A stretch of 64,000 nt of DNA from Oxyruncus cristatus (Eukaryota; Chordata; Aves; Passeriformes; Cotingidae), in NCBI GenBank assembly GCA_013399855.1, contig VXAY01003218.1, forward strand, positions 493,186-557,185. Reading direction: 5' to 3'. The notes beneath the pieces were generated by a model. That model worked only from the letters and a program-made list of their open reading frames with translations, searched no databases and was not told the origin of the DNA. The position numbers were made by a program, and so were the translations under genes. Positions 20,635 to 32,600 of the stretch are shown in pieces. Every line of letters starts with the position of its first letter. Position 1 is the first letter of the stretch.

Positions 20635-23600
20635 GTGAGGCCTCGGGAGGGTCGGCTGGTCCCGCTCGGACGTGCGGGTGTGCCCGCAGCTCTCTCCCAG
20701 TGCCGGGAGCCGGGAGCCGTCTGGGAGCACAGCACCCTGCCAGGGCGCTCTGCCCTCCCGCCTTCGGGCTTAGCCTTGGAGCTGTACGTGCTGCTTGGTT
20801 TCCCTCCAGGGTTAAGTATCCCATGAGCACTTAGACTTTGTTTTTCTCACTGGCGTCCCCTTTCAATAAGTTATTTATGTGCAATTACCTTGCTGCTCTC
20901 TGTATGAAGCCTTGTTGCTGCTGGGTGCGTGCTCGAGCATCGCCCAGGCAGTCGCCGCTGTGACCAAAACCTTCCCCAAGCCGGGAGAAGAGCTGGAAGT
21001 GTCCAGGATCCAGTTTGATGTAGCAGCATGGTGGTGTTCGGAGCTTGTGCGAGTCTGTGGGGCTCGCAAGGTGCCCACAGCCCTGCTGCAGCCCGTGGGA
21101 GACGGCGAGTCTCCCCTGGTCCAGAGACTGATGATGAGCTTTAAAAATCCAGCGGATCCTCTCGCACGTGCAGTTGTAGCGGAGAGCGTAGTGCCGGGAG
21201 GTTTGAGCACGTCCAGCCCAGTGGTAATTCCATAGTGGAATTTCAGTTCCACTGGCCTATAGTATGTTTGGCAAAAGTCAGAGTTTCACTTGAATACTGA
21301 GTGATTTTAATTCTTTTTGTCTGCATTACTGGTGTTCTGAACGCTACTGGGCTTGAAGAAGTTGGATTTTATCAGTTTTAAGTGTGGTGCAACAGGGGTG
21401 TAATAAGTGCTGAATAAATGTTGTATTTTAGTTGTTTTTCTTAAAAAAAAAAAAAAAAAAGACCTGTTTTGCTTTGCATGATACTTGGGTTGATTATTAC
21501 ATCCGCCTTAATTATGTGCAAGTTTAAAAATACTGTTGTAGATTCCTTTCCTCCTCCTTCCTGGCAGTGTGTGGGAAACTGCTCCTTTTCCACGGACTCT
21601 TGAACCTCTTTCTGTGCGTGTCTAAACGCGGCGGTCGATACCAGCCGTGTTTTTATGCTGCAGCAGATTTTCTGAGGGGGCTTGGTGGTGTAACTTGGTC
21701 TCTCGTGCTCTCCCTGGCCCCAGCTTTAGATGTGGGTTTGTAATTAGCCCATGTAATCCTGTTTTGCCTGCAAAGTGCTCAGGTCAGACTGGGTTCAGGT
21801 GTGATCGAGCAGGGTCAGGACGCTTGTACTCCGATCTGTGCGGAGCCTTGTGTGTGGCAGCAGAGGGTGGCTGAAGGGATCTCCCAGGGTTCAGGGAAGA
21901 GCTGGAATGTGGAGGTCAGAGCTCCATCGCACCAACAAGGTGTTTAACTCGGGATGTTGGAAAGCAGAAGGTACCAAACAGCAGTTTTTGGCTCCTGGTG
22001 TGGGGTCTGTCCCTGCCAATGGTGACGGAGCCCCGGGAGCCCCAGGCAGGTGTTCCTGCAGCGGGAAGGGAGTCAGGCAATGGGGATACCCAGCCTTGGG
22101 CAGCAGAAGGGACAGACTTCAGGGTCGCTGTCCCAAGGGCGAGGAGTAGGGAATGGCTTGTGTTGACGTGGAGGCTTCATTGCATGCAAAGCTCTGTTGT
22201 TCTCCTGATGGAAGGAGCGTTCTTTGCAGGCTCATGTGTACAGGGCTGTTGGATCTGCTCCACGCAGACCCTGCCTCATTTTCTGGGTTTGTGAGTTTAA
22301 GAGAACAATTTAAGAGGCCTGAAGCTGCCTGTCTCCTTCTCCAAGCTTTTCTGATGTGGGAATTCATCTCATCACAGCAATGAAGCATTTTTCATGCTTT
22401 ATTCTGCTGGGTGGGAGCTGGGGGAATGATGTCCTGCTGGATGCGTTCCATGTGCCTCCTGCATCCTGACGTAGCACTGAAGAAATCCAGCTGCAAAGCT
22501 TCTCCTCTAGGGAGCCTGCTCTTTTCCATGGATGATCTCAGAGCAGAGCCTCAGGGCACCTGGATACAGAAATGATCCTGTCCTCAGTTGGTCTTTGTCT
22601 TCCAGCAGTTCCTACGTGCTCCACCTCTTGCTCTTGATACGGATTAGCCTGCCTGAGCTCTCAGGTCTCCAGGAGAAGACCAGGAGCAGCCACACTGGTG
22701 GAGTGGTGGCACTAACCTGCCACAGCATCTTAAATGGCTTTGGATTAGTGAGACCTGAGTCTGTGCCAGGAGAACTGGCTCCTAACGTGCTGCAGCCAGA
22801 GAGCAACACCTGAAAAAAGGTTTTCATTCCCTGGGGGAATGGTGCTCACGCCTGTAATTTGGCAACCCAGTAAATCCTCCGGATTACACAGACGATGTAG
22901 GGTAGGGTGATGCGTGGGTGGAGTTCGACTCAAAGATCCTTATGGGCCCCTTCCAACTGGAGATCTCACTGCAGTGTGGAGGGATGGGGGTGGGATCCAC
23001 AAGTGGGATCTTCCCGTGGCGAAGGTGAGCACAAAGACCTTGAGAAAGTCCCATGCTGCCGCCCTTGGTCTGCATTGTCCATGTCCTTGGGTCACTGGTG
23101 GTGCCTAGTGAGGCTGGGGATGCTTTCCCACACCCTGGGGGCAGGACTTCTGTGCCCACAGGTCCCCTCCTGCAGCTGGGTCTCGGTCTCCTGGCAGCCG
23201 GGCCGCGAGGGAAGAGCCGTGTTTGCCAGAGCTGGAAAAATCTCTCTCCCTGTTTGCTGGTGCATGAGGTCACCTCTGCTCTTGGCAGAGGCTCGGCTGA
23301 GTGCCTCCGTCTGGAATGTGGGTGCCGATGGCTGGGTGGGAGGGAGGGCGGCGCCCAGGTGTGAGCGCAGAGCAGGAGCCTGTGCCTGGTGCTGGGAATC
23401 ACAGATGCAGAGGGACAGGGACCTTGTATCCTGGGGCTGAGCTGTGCCAGAGGAGCGCTGGGAAGGAGGAGCCTCTGTGTGTGTGAGTACAGGGCACTGT
23501 CTGCATCCCTGCTGCAGGTTTGCTTGCTTCTGGATTTCCTCCACCTCTGTGCTCTCAGAGGTGACCTGAGCAGGAGGTGGGCAGCTGGGGACAACCTTCC

Positions 23601-26600
23601 TTGTCCCGAGGAGACCAGCAGTGAGCAGAGTTCCTCAGAGGGAGGTCGAGGCTCCCATGGCAGCATGAGGGTGGTTTGGAGCAGCTCCTCAGCAGGTTCT
23701 GTGCCCCTGAGGACCTGGCTTTTTCCCTTGGGGTGTTTCATTCTCCTGCCTGTCTTTGCCAACCATCCTCTCAGCTGTGCCTGCTTTGCTCTGTGGCACT
23801 GAGAGGTGCATTTGGAATAAAGGTCCTCAGGCTTAAACACTCGAGTACTGGCTGCTGAGGCCTTAGATGAGAGGTGCCTTCAAGGGAATACCTGGGCAAG
23901 GCCATGGAGTGCTGGAGCAGGCACGTCTGGGGAGGTACCTGCCCGTCTGCTCTCCAGAGGGATCATCTGTCCTGGCTGTGGTGGGATGCAGAGTCTCGTG
24001 CCTGTTCTTCCCAGCATCCCTCATGCAGTGATGTGGGCAGCTGCAGCTTTTCTTCACAGGGAAGATGAGGTGAGGTGACCTGTGCCAAAACCTTTATTGC
24101 CAGTCTCCCTCTCGGCTGGCACGTTTCTGCCGAGTGCCTCGGATCACAGGCCTCTCCCTACGCTGAAGAACTGGCGGGGGGGACCTGGTTGAAGCTGGTT
24201 GAGTTTTTCCTTCTGAACTCACACCTGATCAGAGGCTGGGTGAAACAAAACGTGACCCCAGGGATTCTTCCCTTTTCCCTGAAGTCTCCAGCATGGTTCC
24301 CCAGGCTTTCCTCAGGACAAGATTTGGGGGGCTCTTTAATCATCTTTGCTTACTCAAAGCCCTCACTGGAAGTCTTGTGAGAGGATGAAGGACATCCCTG
24401 GCCATGCTACGCTTGGCTTGGGGGGTTTGTCCATCCTGAGCCATGTTGGCAGTGAAATGGGACATCGCTCCACAGCACGGGGATGTGGAGCACCCTGCGG
24501 GCACTGATGGCACAGGGGTGGCTGACGGACACAGACACGTGGGGACAGACTCAGAGACATGGGGACAGGGCTTGTTATAAGCAGAGCGAGAAGGGGACGT
24601 TTGCACCGCCTGGGCTTATTCCTTGGCCTTCGGGGTGGGTTTGCAGCTGGTACCCTCATCTCTAAGCGTTGTTTGAAATGTCTCTCTGCTCTCTTCTCCG
24701 CAGTCTGCGACTGCAATGGAATGTCCAGGCAGTGCGTGTTCGACTGGCAGCTCCTGCGGGAGACGGGGAACGGGCAGCGCTGCCTCGGCTGCCTGGGCAA
24801 CACGGAGGGTGCCCGCTGCGAGCGCTGCAAGGAGGGCTTCTTCCGACGGCGGGAGCGGGAGTGCTGCCTGCCCTGCCACTGCCACCCCTGGGGTACGTGC
24901 GCAACAGCCTGGGGGGCTCAGGGTCTGCTCCGGCCTGCAGGGGGGCCTAAAGCACCCGCTGAGCACCTGGGCAGGTCGGGCTCTGGGTCCCGACACACCG
25001 GACCAGAGGCTACAAGACCCACCTGCCCTCTGAAATAATCACAGACTCACAGGCCTTAACGATCATCTTGTTCCACCCCTGCCATGGGCAGGGACACCTC
25101 CCACTAGCCCAGGTTGCTCCAAACCACATCCAACCTGGCCTTGGACACTTCCAGGGATGGGGCAACCACAGCTTCTCTGGGAAACTTGTGCCAGGGTCCA
25201 ACCACTTTCATTAGAAAACATTTCTTCCTTCTGTCCAATCTAAACCTCCTCTCTTTGAGTTTACGACCTTTGCACTTGAAATGGCTGTTGGTCTCCTGGT
25301 GCAGGAGGACCACTAGAAGCATCACCTGCACATCAAAAAGAGGTGGCAAGAGGACAGAGCAATGGCCTTTAAGGGGGCGGGAGGGCACATATCCCCTTGG
25401 CTGCCCTGACACAAGGATGACCTGGCAGCAGGACAGCTGCCTGTAGGTTGGAAACCAAAGATCCTGCCATGGCCCTCAGCCCCATGGGTTCCTTGTAGAG
25501 GCATCAAAATCAAGTTCCGCTGATGTCTACTAGCAGAGGGTCTGGCAAAGAAGAAAAAGTTCCCTAGACTCCATCTTTTTCTTCTCACTGACCTTTAGGG
25601 TAGGGAAAAAGATCCTTGTCCTGGGCATCTGGTCAGTATCTGCTGGGATTTACCACTTCCCAATGGAGACTGGAGCAACTTTTAACATCTAGACCTGGTG
25701 TCTCAGCCCTGTGTGGGGATCTCGGGTGGGGCCCTGTCCCTGGGGCTGGGTTGCTGCTGCAGTGATGGTGTGGTGCTTTGCCCCGCTGTCTCTCTGGGAG
25801 GTGCCCATCCTGATCTCTCCTTCCCCTCTCTCCACAGGCTCCCTCAGCCCACAGTGTGACAGCTACGGCCGCTGCAGCTGCAAGCCCGGCGTGATGGGGG
25901 ACAAGTGTGACCGCTGCCAGCCGGGCTTTGGGTCCCTGTCCGAGGCTGGGTGCCAGAGCAGTGGGCAGTGAGTGCTGACCTCCCTCGGTGGCATGGGGAC
26001 AGCAGGAGGGCCGGCCCCCAGAGCTCTCCCAGCACCCGAGCTGGCTGAAAACACCCCGTGCAAGGGCAGAGTTTGTTTCGTGGCAGCACAACGACGGCCT
26101 TCAGCCAACCTTGCTGGGAGAGTGTGAGCTCCAGCGTGGCTGGACCTCTGTGCCAGCCTGCAGAGCTCACTGTCCTGCAACAGCACCAAAATCTGAGCTT
26201 AACCACACCCTGAGGCCATTGTCTTATTACCCAGATAACGCCAGACAGGCGACAGCCGGGCTTGGCCACGTAAAACAGAACCTGCCCACCGTGGGCCTGC
26301 CTGGTGTCCGTGCTGCTCACGAGGAGATGTGCCTGCAAAAATCAACCCCTTCCTTTGCACGATGCCTGTTTAAATACCTTTAGAAGCATTTCTGCTCCGA
26401 CTTCCTCAGTGCTGTGTCCTCTCTCTCCTGACCTCACCCTGCTGTTGCTCCTATGGGGCCGCTGGCAGGCAAAGGGTGCGGGTGAGGGGGGGCTGCCTGC
26501 AGCTGTGCTGCTGTGCCTGGCCTTCTGCAGCCTCCCCGGGGTGCTGCTGCCTGTTGGAGTTCAGCCAGGATCTGTTAAACTCAACCAGGGTTTACTAAGC

Positions 26601-29600
26601 TAAGCAGAGCTTCACTTTGCTGTTGTAGGTGGGTCAGGTGCTCTGGGGTGTCCTGGGGTGGTAGCGCTGGGCAGTCTCCGCCTGGCACCCACAGCGCTGC
26701 ACGTTTTCCTTACAGGGATGGCTCTGCTCGTTTTTTTTCCCCTTCCAGCATGGGTTTAGTATCTGGGGGTGTTTCTCTGCTCTCTTCTGTGGTAGCAGGG
26801 GGCACTGAGCTGGAAATCCAGGTCGAGGTTGCTGCTGTCCCTGTTGCAGGAGCCCGCAGTGCCAGTGTGACCCGGCCGGCAGCTCCGGGGACTGTCGCTC
26901 CGGCCGCTGTGTCTGCAAGGCGAGCGCTGCCGGCGAGCGCTGTGAGAGGTGGGTGTCAGGGACACGCTGCACCACTGCGTGGCTCGGCCTCCAGCTCCCT
27001 GGCAGTGCACAGGATCACAGAATCCTGGAATGGTTTGGGCTGGGAGGGACCTCGAAGATCATCCAATTCCAAGCCCCCTGCCATGGACAGGGACACCTTC
27101 CCCTATCCCAAGTTGCACCAAGCCCCATCCAACCTGGCCTTGGACACTTGCAGGGATGGGGCAGCCACAGCTCTTCTGGGCAACCCCTGTGCCAGGGCCT
27201 CCTCACCCTCCCAGGGAAGAATTCCTTCCCAATATCCCATCTAACCCTGCCCTCTGGCAGTGGGAAGCCATTTGCACATGCTCCTCTTGTCATCCCAGGC
27301 TGGTGATGACCTTGAACCCTGGCAATGACCGTGTTGCACAGTTGTCATTGAAAGAATGGTTGCGTTGACCAGTAAAAAGAGAAAATTAACTTTACCTTTG
27401 TCACCTTCTTGCATTTTCCCAGGTGCAAGCGACACTTCTATAACCTGGATGCCAGAAACCCCATGGGCTGCTCGCCCTGCTTCTGCTACGGGCACTCCAC
27501 TACGTGTGTCAGCGCGGACAACCACAGCGTCCACAACATCACCTCCACCTTCCAGCAAGGTGAAACCCAGGCAGGACGTCCCCATAACTCCTGGGGGTGT
27601 TTGCCAGCCCTTCTCTGGGCTGTGCTGGAGGAGCACATCCCTGGTTCACAGCCCTGCTAGGAGTCAGCCCCAGGCTACACGTGGTCCTTGGGTCCTCATC
27701 CAACCCGCCCGTGGCTGCAGCAGCCCTGCTTTGATGGGTGGCGTGAATTGATAGTGGGGTGTACAGTTTGGGGGAGCATAGGCTTTATTCAGCATGTCTT
27801 CCCTGCCACTTGGAGGAAGCCTCTGTGCCAACCCAGGCTGTTTTACGGGTGTGTGGGCACAGGGGTACCTGTGCTGCCCCTCAGAAGCTGGGGGTAGGAA
27901 GCTGGAGGGCTTTGATAAGATACAGCTCAAGAAAGTTGCTGGAGTTCTGGAAACACTTTCCCTGTCCCTGCTGATGGCTCCTTGTTGGTGCTTCAGGTGC
28001 TGAAGGCTGGCAAGGTGTCCATGAAAGCGGCTCCCCAGCCCAACTCCAGTGGTCCCCACGCCATCAGGATGCCTTCATAGCGGCGAGGAGATCGGAGCCA
28101 ATATACTTTGTGGCACCTGGTAGGTGAGGGATCGCCAGGGGGCAGAGGTGACAGTGAACCCTTTGCTTGGTCTGATCCCATGAACTGAGCCTTTGGGAGG
28201 AAGGCAAGATTTTAAGCCTTTAGTTCCTTTCCTTTGCTTTGCAGCGAAGTTCCTTGGGAACCAGCAGCTGAGCTATGGCCAGACGCTCTCCTTCGATTAC
28301 CGCCTGGACCGAGGGGGACTCCGACCATCTCCACACGACGTGGTCCTGGAAGGAGATGGCCTGAGGGTCACTGCCCCCTTCTTACCCCAGGGGGAGGTCC
28401 TGCCCTGCGGTGTCAGTCACACATACACGTTCAGGTAGAGGGGGAGGCTGGCGCATTTGGGGAAGGGAGGAGCAAAACACCTCCCGGATTCAGCTGTGAG
28501 CCCTTGGAGGTGGCAGATGGTGGCCTGGTTTGGGCTAGATCCACCTCAGGGGCTTCTCTGCTGGATAAGGGGGTTAGTTTGGGAGAGGGGCAGTGGAAAA
28601 TCTGGCTTGAGATTGGGCTGAGTGCTTGGCTCAGGGTCAGTTGCTTGGGTGGAGATTGTTCCTCAAAGCCCTGAGCTCAGGAGGGGGGTGGGCGAGGGCT
28701 GCCACGTTTTCTTGGGGAGGCATCTTGTTTTCCTGAAACCGGTTCCACTTCTCCCCTCTCCCATGGCAGCTTGGACGAGCACCCAAGCAGCAAGTGGAGC
28801 CCGAGGCTGAATCACTTGGAATTTCGCAGGCTGCTGGGAAACCTGACAGCCCTCTGGATCCGAGCCACCTTTGGAGAGTACAGTAAGTGTGGGGAGAGCT
28901 TGGAAGCACAAGGTTGGCTTCTCCTCGTTGCTAGAAACGCCAGGTCTCCAGATGGAGACATCTTTGCTAAGAGGTATTATAATAATAATAATAATAATAG
29001 TAATAATAAGTGCCCTACGGTGGCAAAGTTAAATTATGAAGACATTGAGCAAGGTGGCAACAGATTTGGCTGTGTCATTTGCCTGTGGCCATTGTGATAG
29101 AACGTGTAACCTGAGCAGGTCCTGGGCGTGGGGGTCACGCAGGTGGAGCTGCTGTCGCCCACGGGTGACTGGCTGTACCTCCCTCCAGGCACCGGCTACA
29201 TCGACAACGTCACCCTGGTGTCGGCACAGCCCGTCCCCGGCGTCCCCGCTCCGTGGGTGGAGCGCTGCGAGTGCCCGGCGGCGTTCAGGGGGCAGTTCTG
29301 CGAGAGCTGTGCCCCTGGCTACCGCAGGGACAGCCCTGCCCGAGGGCCCTTCGGCGTCTGCGTGCCCTGCGACTGCCAGGGCGGAGGAACCTGTGACCCT
29401 GACACCGGTGAGAGGAGCCGCCGCCACCACGCTGTGCTTGTAGGGTGTCCGGGCACGCGGGGCGGCCGCCTGTGTCCCCAGAACTGAGCTGCCGGGGGTC
29501 GGGACCGCCGACTCGGCGGAAATTTCTTCGCAGAAGGAGCGGTCAGACATTGGAATGGGCTGCCCCGGGGAGGTGGCGGAGTCACCATCCCTGGGGGCGT

Positions 29601-32600
29601 CTGAGGAAGGACTGGACATGACGCTTGGTGCTCTGGTCTAGTTTGACGTGGTGGTGTCGGGTCACAGGCTGGACTCGATAATCTCAGAGGTCTTTTCCAA
29701 CCTAATTGATTTGGTGATTCTGTGACTCGGGCGGCTGGAATGGGGGGGACCATTCCAGACAAAACTCCCCAGAGCCTAGAAGCACTGCAACCAGATGCAT
29801 TTGGACCAAATTGGGTGTAGATGATGCATACTGGAGAGAGAAAAAAGCATGTCCTGCTGCCCTGGTAGCAATATACTCTTCTGACTTTTTGTTTTGAAGT
29901 TAAGCCTGACAGTGCCTTAGGTTGGACGGGGCTCTGAGCAACCTGGTCTGGTTGAAAATGTCCCTGCTTGTTGCAGGAGCAGTCGGACGGGGTGACCTTT
30001 AAAGGTCCCTTCCAACCGAAACCATTCCATGATTTTACGTGGTGCACGTTATGGGCAGGTGTGGGAATCTTAAGGTATCTCACGGAGGATGCTGGAGTGT
30101 GCTGCGGCGAGTGGGGTGGTGTAGGGTGTCCCACCAGGGGTGTGAGTAAAGCGCCCTAAGCCCTTTCCTTCCTCCTCCAGGCGAATGCTACTCTGGAGAT
30201 GAAAACGTGGGCAGCAGTGCCAGCTGCCCCTTCGGCTCCTACCGCGACCCCCGGCAGCCGCACGGCTGCAGGACCTGCCCCTGCGGCCGCGGCCGGGGCT
30301 GCTCCGTGGGGCCAGGCAGCGAGGAGGTCACCTGCGACCACTGCCCTCCTGGAGCTGCTGGTAATGCCCTTCCTCTTGCTCCTGCTCTGCCTTTTCCTGG
30401 AGCTTCTGCCCTCTGTACAGGGGTGCTTGGAGCTGGGTGGATCCGTCCCGTCCTCTCCGCCCAGCTTGCCTGAGGCGCTGCCGCTCCTTCCTGAGACAGG
30501 GTGTTTCAGCCCCAAGGGCTGTGAAAACACACATCGCCCCGCCCCGGGAAAGGTTCTCATCTAAATACAACCTGGATGGAAAAAGGATGGGTGGGAGAGG
30601 GAGGGGAATAAAAAATAGGGAAAAAACCAAATGGGAAATGACTTAGCCAAGGTCACCTGTTGCATCCAGCTTTTGAGAGCCTGCCTGATGTGTCGGCTGT
30701 GGTGGTGATGAGGGCAGAGATGCTGTCGTGCCGAGTCTAATGGGCTGAACGCCCCCGTTTCTGTGAGGCAGAAGCGGCGAGGCAGCCTCTGCTCTGCGGG
30801 CACGAGCATGAGCTTCTCCTCTCTCCCTTCCCAGGGGACAACTGCGAGTACTGCGCCGATGGTTATTTTGGGGACCCAGCGGCTTCCCAGCCCTGCCGCC
30901 TGTGCCAGTGCAACGGCAACGTGGAGCCCAACGCCGTGGGGAACTGCGACCGCCGGACCGGGGAGTGCCTCAAGTGCATCCACAACACCGCCGGCTTCTA
31001 CTGCGACCGCTGCAAGGACGGCTTCTTCGGGAACCCCCTGGCCCCTGACCCCGCAGACAAGTGCAGAGGTGAGACCCGGCCACTGTTGGAACGGGAACGT
31101 CCCTGCCTGAGTGTTTGTGAGAAGGGGGATGCCACAAAAGCCAAGGCTGGAAAGTGGGAGGTGGAACAGCAGGAACCAAAGCACAAGGCTAAATGGTGGG
31201 AGGAAAGCAGGGAGAGAGGGTGATGAAAGGGTGTGCTGAGGCTTGAGGTGGGGACAGACTCCTTTCAACCCTTGTTGCTCCAACCTGCAGCCTGTGCCTG
31301 CAACTCAGTTGGTGCCGAGCCTCTGAAGTGCAGGAGCGATGGGAGCTGCATCTGCAAACCCGGCTTCGAGGGTCCCAACTGCGAAGAGAGTGAGTGCCCG
31401 GCTTGCTACAGCCAGGTGAAAGCCCAGGTGAGCATCTGTGCCAGTCGCAGGGCCCCTGAGCAGCAAGGGGGCAGTGATTCATCCACCCCCAGTGTCTCCT
31501 CGTGTCCTCCTCAAGCGCCTCCTGGTGCAAGTGAGGAGTGATTTTGAACTTTGGCTTTGTACCCCGTTGAACTGACCCCTTGTGCCCCATCCAGAAACGG
31601 GCCCTCACGTTGCTCTCCGTTCTCTGGCTGGACTGTGGACCTGGTTCCCATCCTGGTCTTTCCCCGTGGGTTTGGTATCTTGCTGGCTGGCTGACGGCCT
31701 GGTCTGTGGTTGCAGGTGGATCTGTACCTGCAGCAGCTGGCGGAGCTGGAGCTGCTCTTCTCAGGGATGCAAGCTGGTGGTGGGACCCAGAGCCAGGAGC
31801 TGGAGAGGAGAATGCAGGTGGCTGAGGAGATGCTGCGGACCATCCTCAGGGAAGCTCTGAGCCTGCAAGGTACCACCCACCCACTGCCCTGGAATGGGAC
31901 CATCTGGGCTGTGTCGGGAAGGGTTTTGCTGCCTGTGCCCTTCAGCTCAGCAGTGAGTTTCTCCTTAGCCTTCCTCTTTCCGTCTCACCAGCTTCTGACA
32001 GGTCTCTGGAAGGCCGTGTGACCAGGATGAAGGGGCAGGGCCCCAGCTCCCAGAGCCGCTTGGGCGAGGTCAAGGCAGCGGTGGAGAGGCTGAGGTCTCT
32101 GGGGAGCCAGTACGAGAGGCAGGTGCAGGAGACGCGGCAGCTGCTGGAGAGAGCCAGGCTGGACCTGGAGCGCAGTGGAGCCGCTCTCCGCCGGGTGGTA
32201 AGAGCATCCTCATGTGACACACTCCTAGTCTAGCCCAGGGCTGGAAAAAAAATGCATGGAGAGAGCAAGGATTTAAGAAATTCCGGATGTTATGTTTGTT
32301 TTGTGAGTGTAGATGTTCTGGTGGCCCTTCCTGTGCAGCCCAGACATGGAGAGGTGCTGGCAGAGGTCTTTGGGGCTGATGGAGGTTTAACGTGCTGCAG
32401 TTGCCTCTTTCACTGGTGAACTGAATGGAGAGCTGAGAAAAGCACTCAGACCTCTTTGCCTCCCTCTCTCCTCAGAACATTCCTGTTTCAAGCCTTCCCG
32501 GGGGCTCGAATCAGTTCTTGATGCTGGCCCAGGAGGCTCTGAGACTGGCCAACAGGTGAGTTCCTCCCACCCTCAGCCGAGAGAGAGAGGAGCGGGACTG

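Noticed and set aside
20879..21235. 118-codon open frame just after LAMC2 exon 1, with a leader-like start
   Set aside because: No homology recognised; LAMC2 splices from 20634 to 24704 and the frame has no supporting borders.
22884..23840. 318-codon open frame on the minus strand in LAMC2 intron 1
   Set aside because: Ser/Arg/Pro-rich composition expected from GC-rich non-coding DNA; no domain, no splice context and no family resemblance.
29128..29188. Open in-frame extension upstream of LAMC2 exon 9
   Set aside because: The alternative acceptor at about 29141 would put a stop in the joined frame; the chosen acceptor matches human GEYS-TGYIDN.
30927..31070. Converted tract as a misassembly of LAMC1 reads into LAMC2
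   Set aside because: Not fully excluded, but the flanks are locus-specific, the frame closes, and the tract holds one private mismatch plus diverged upstream bases; real conversion is simpler.
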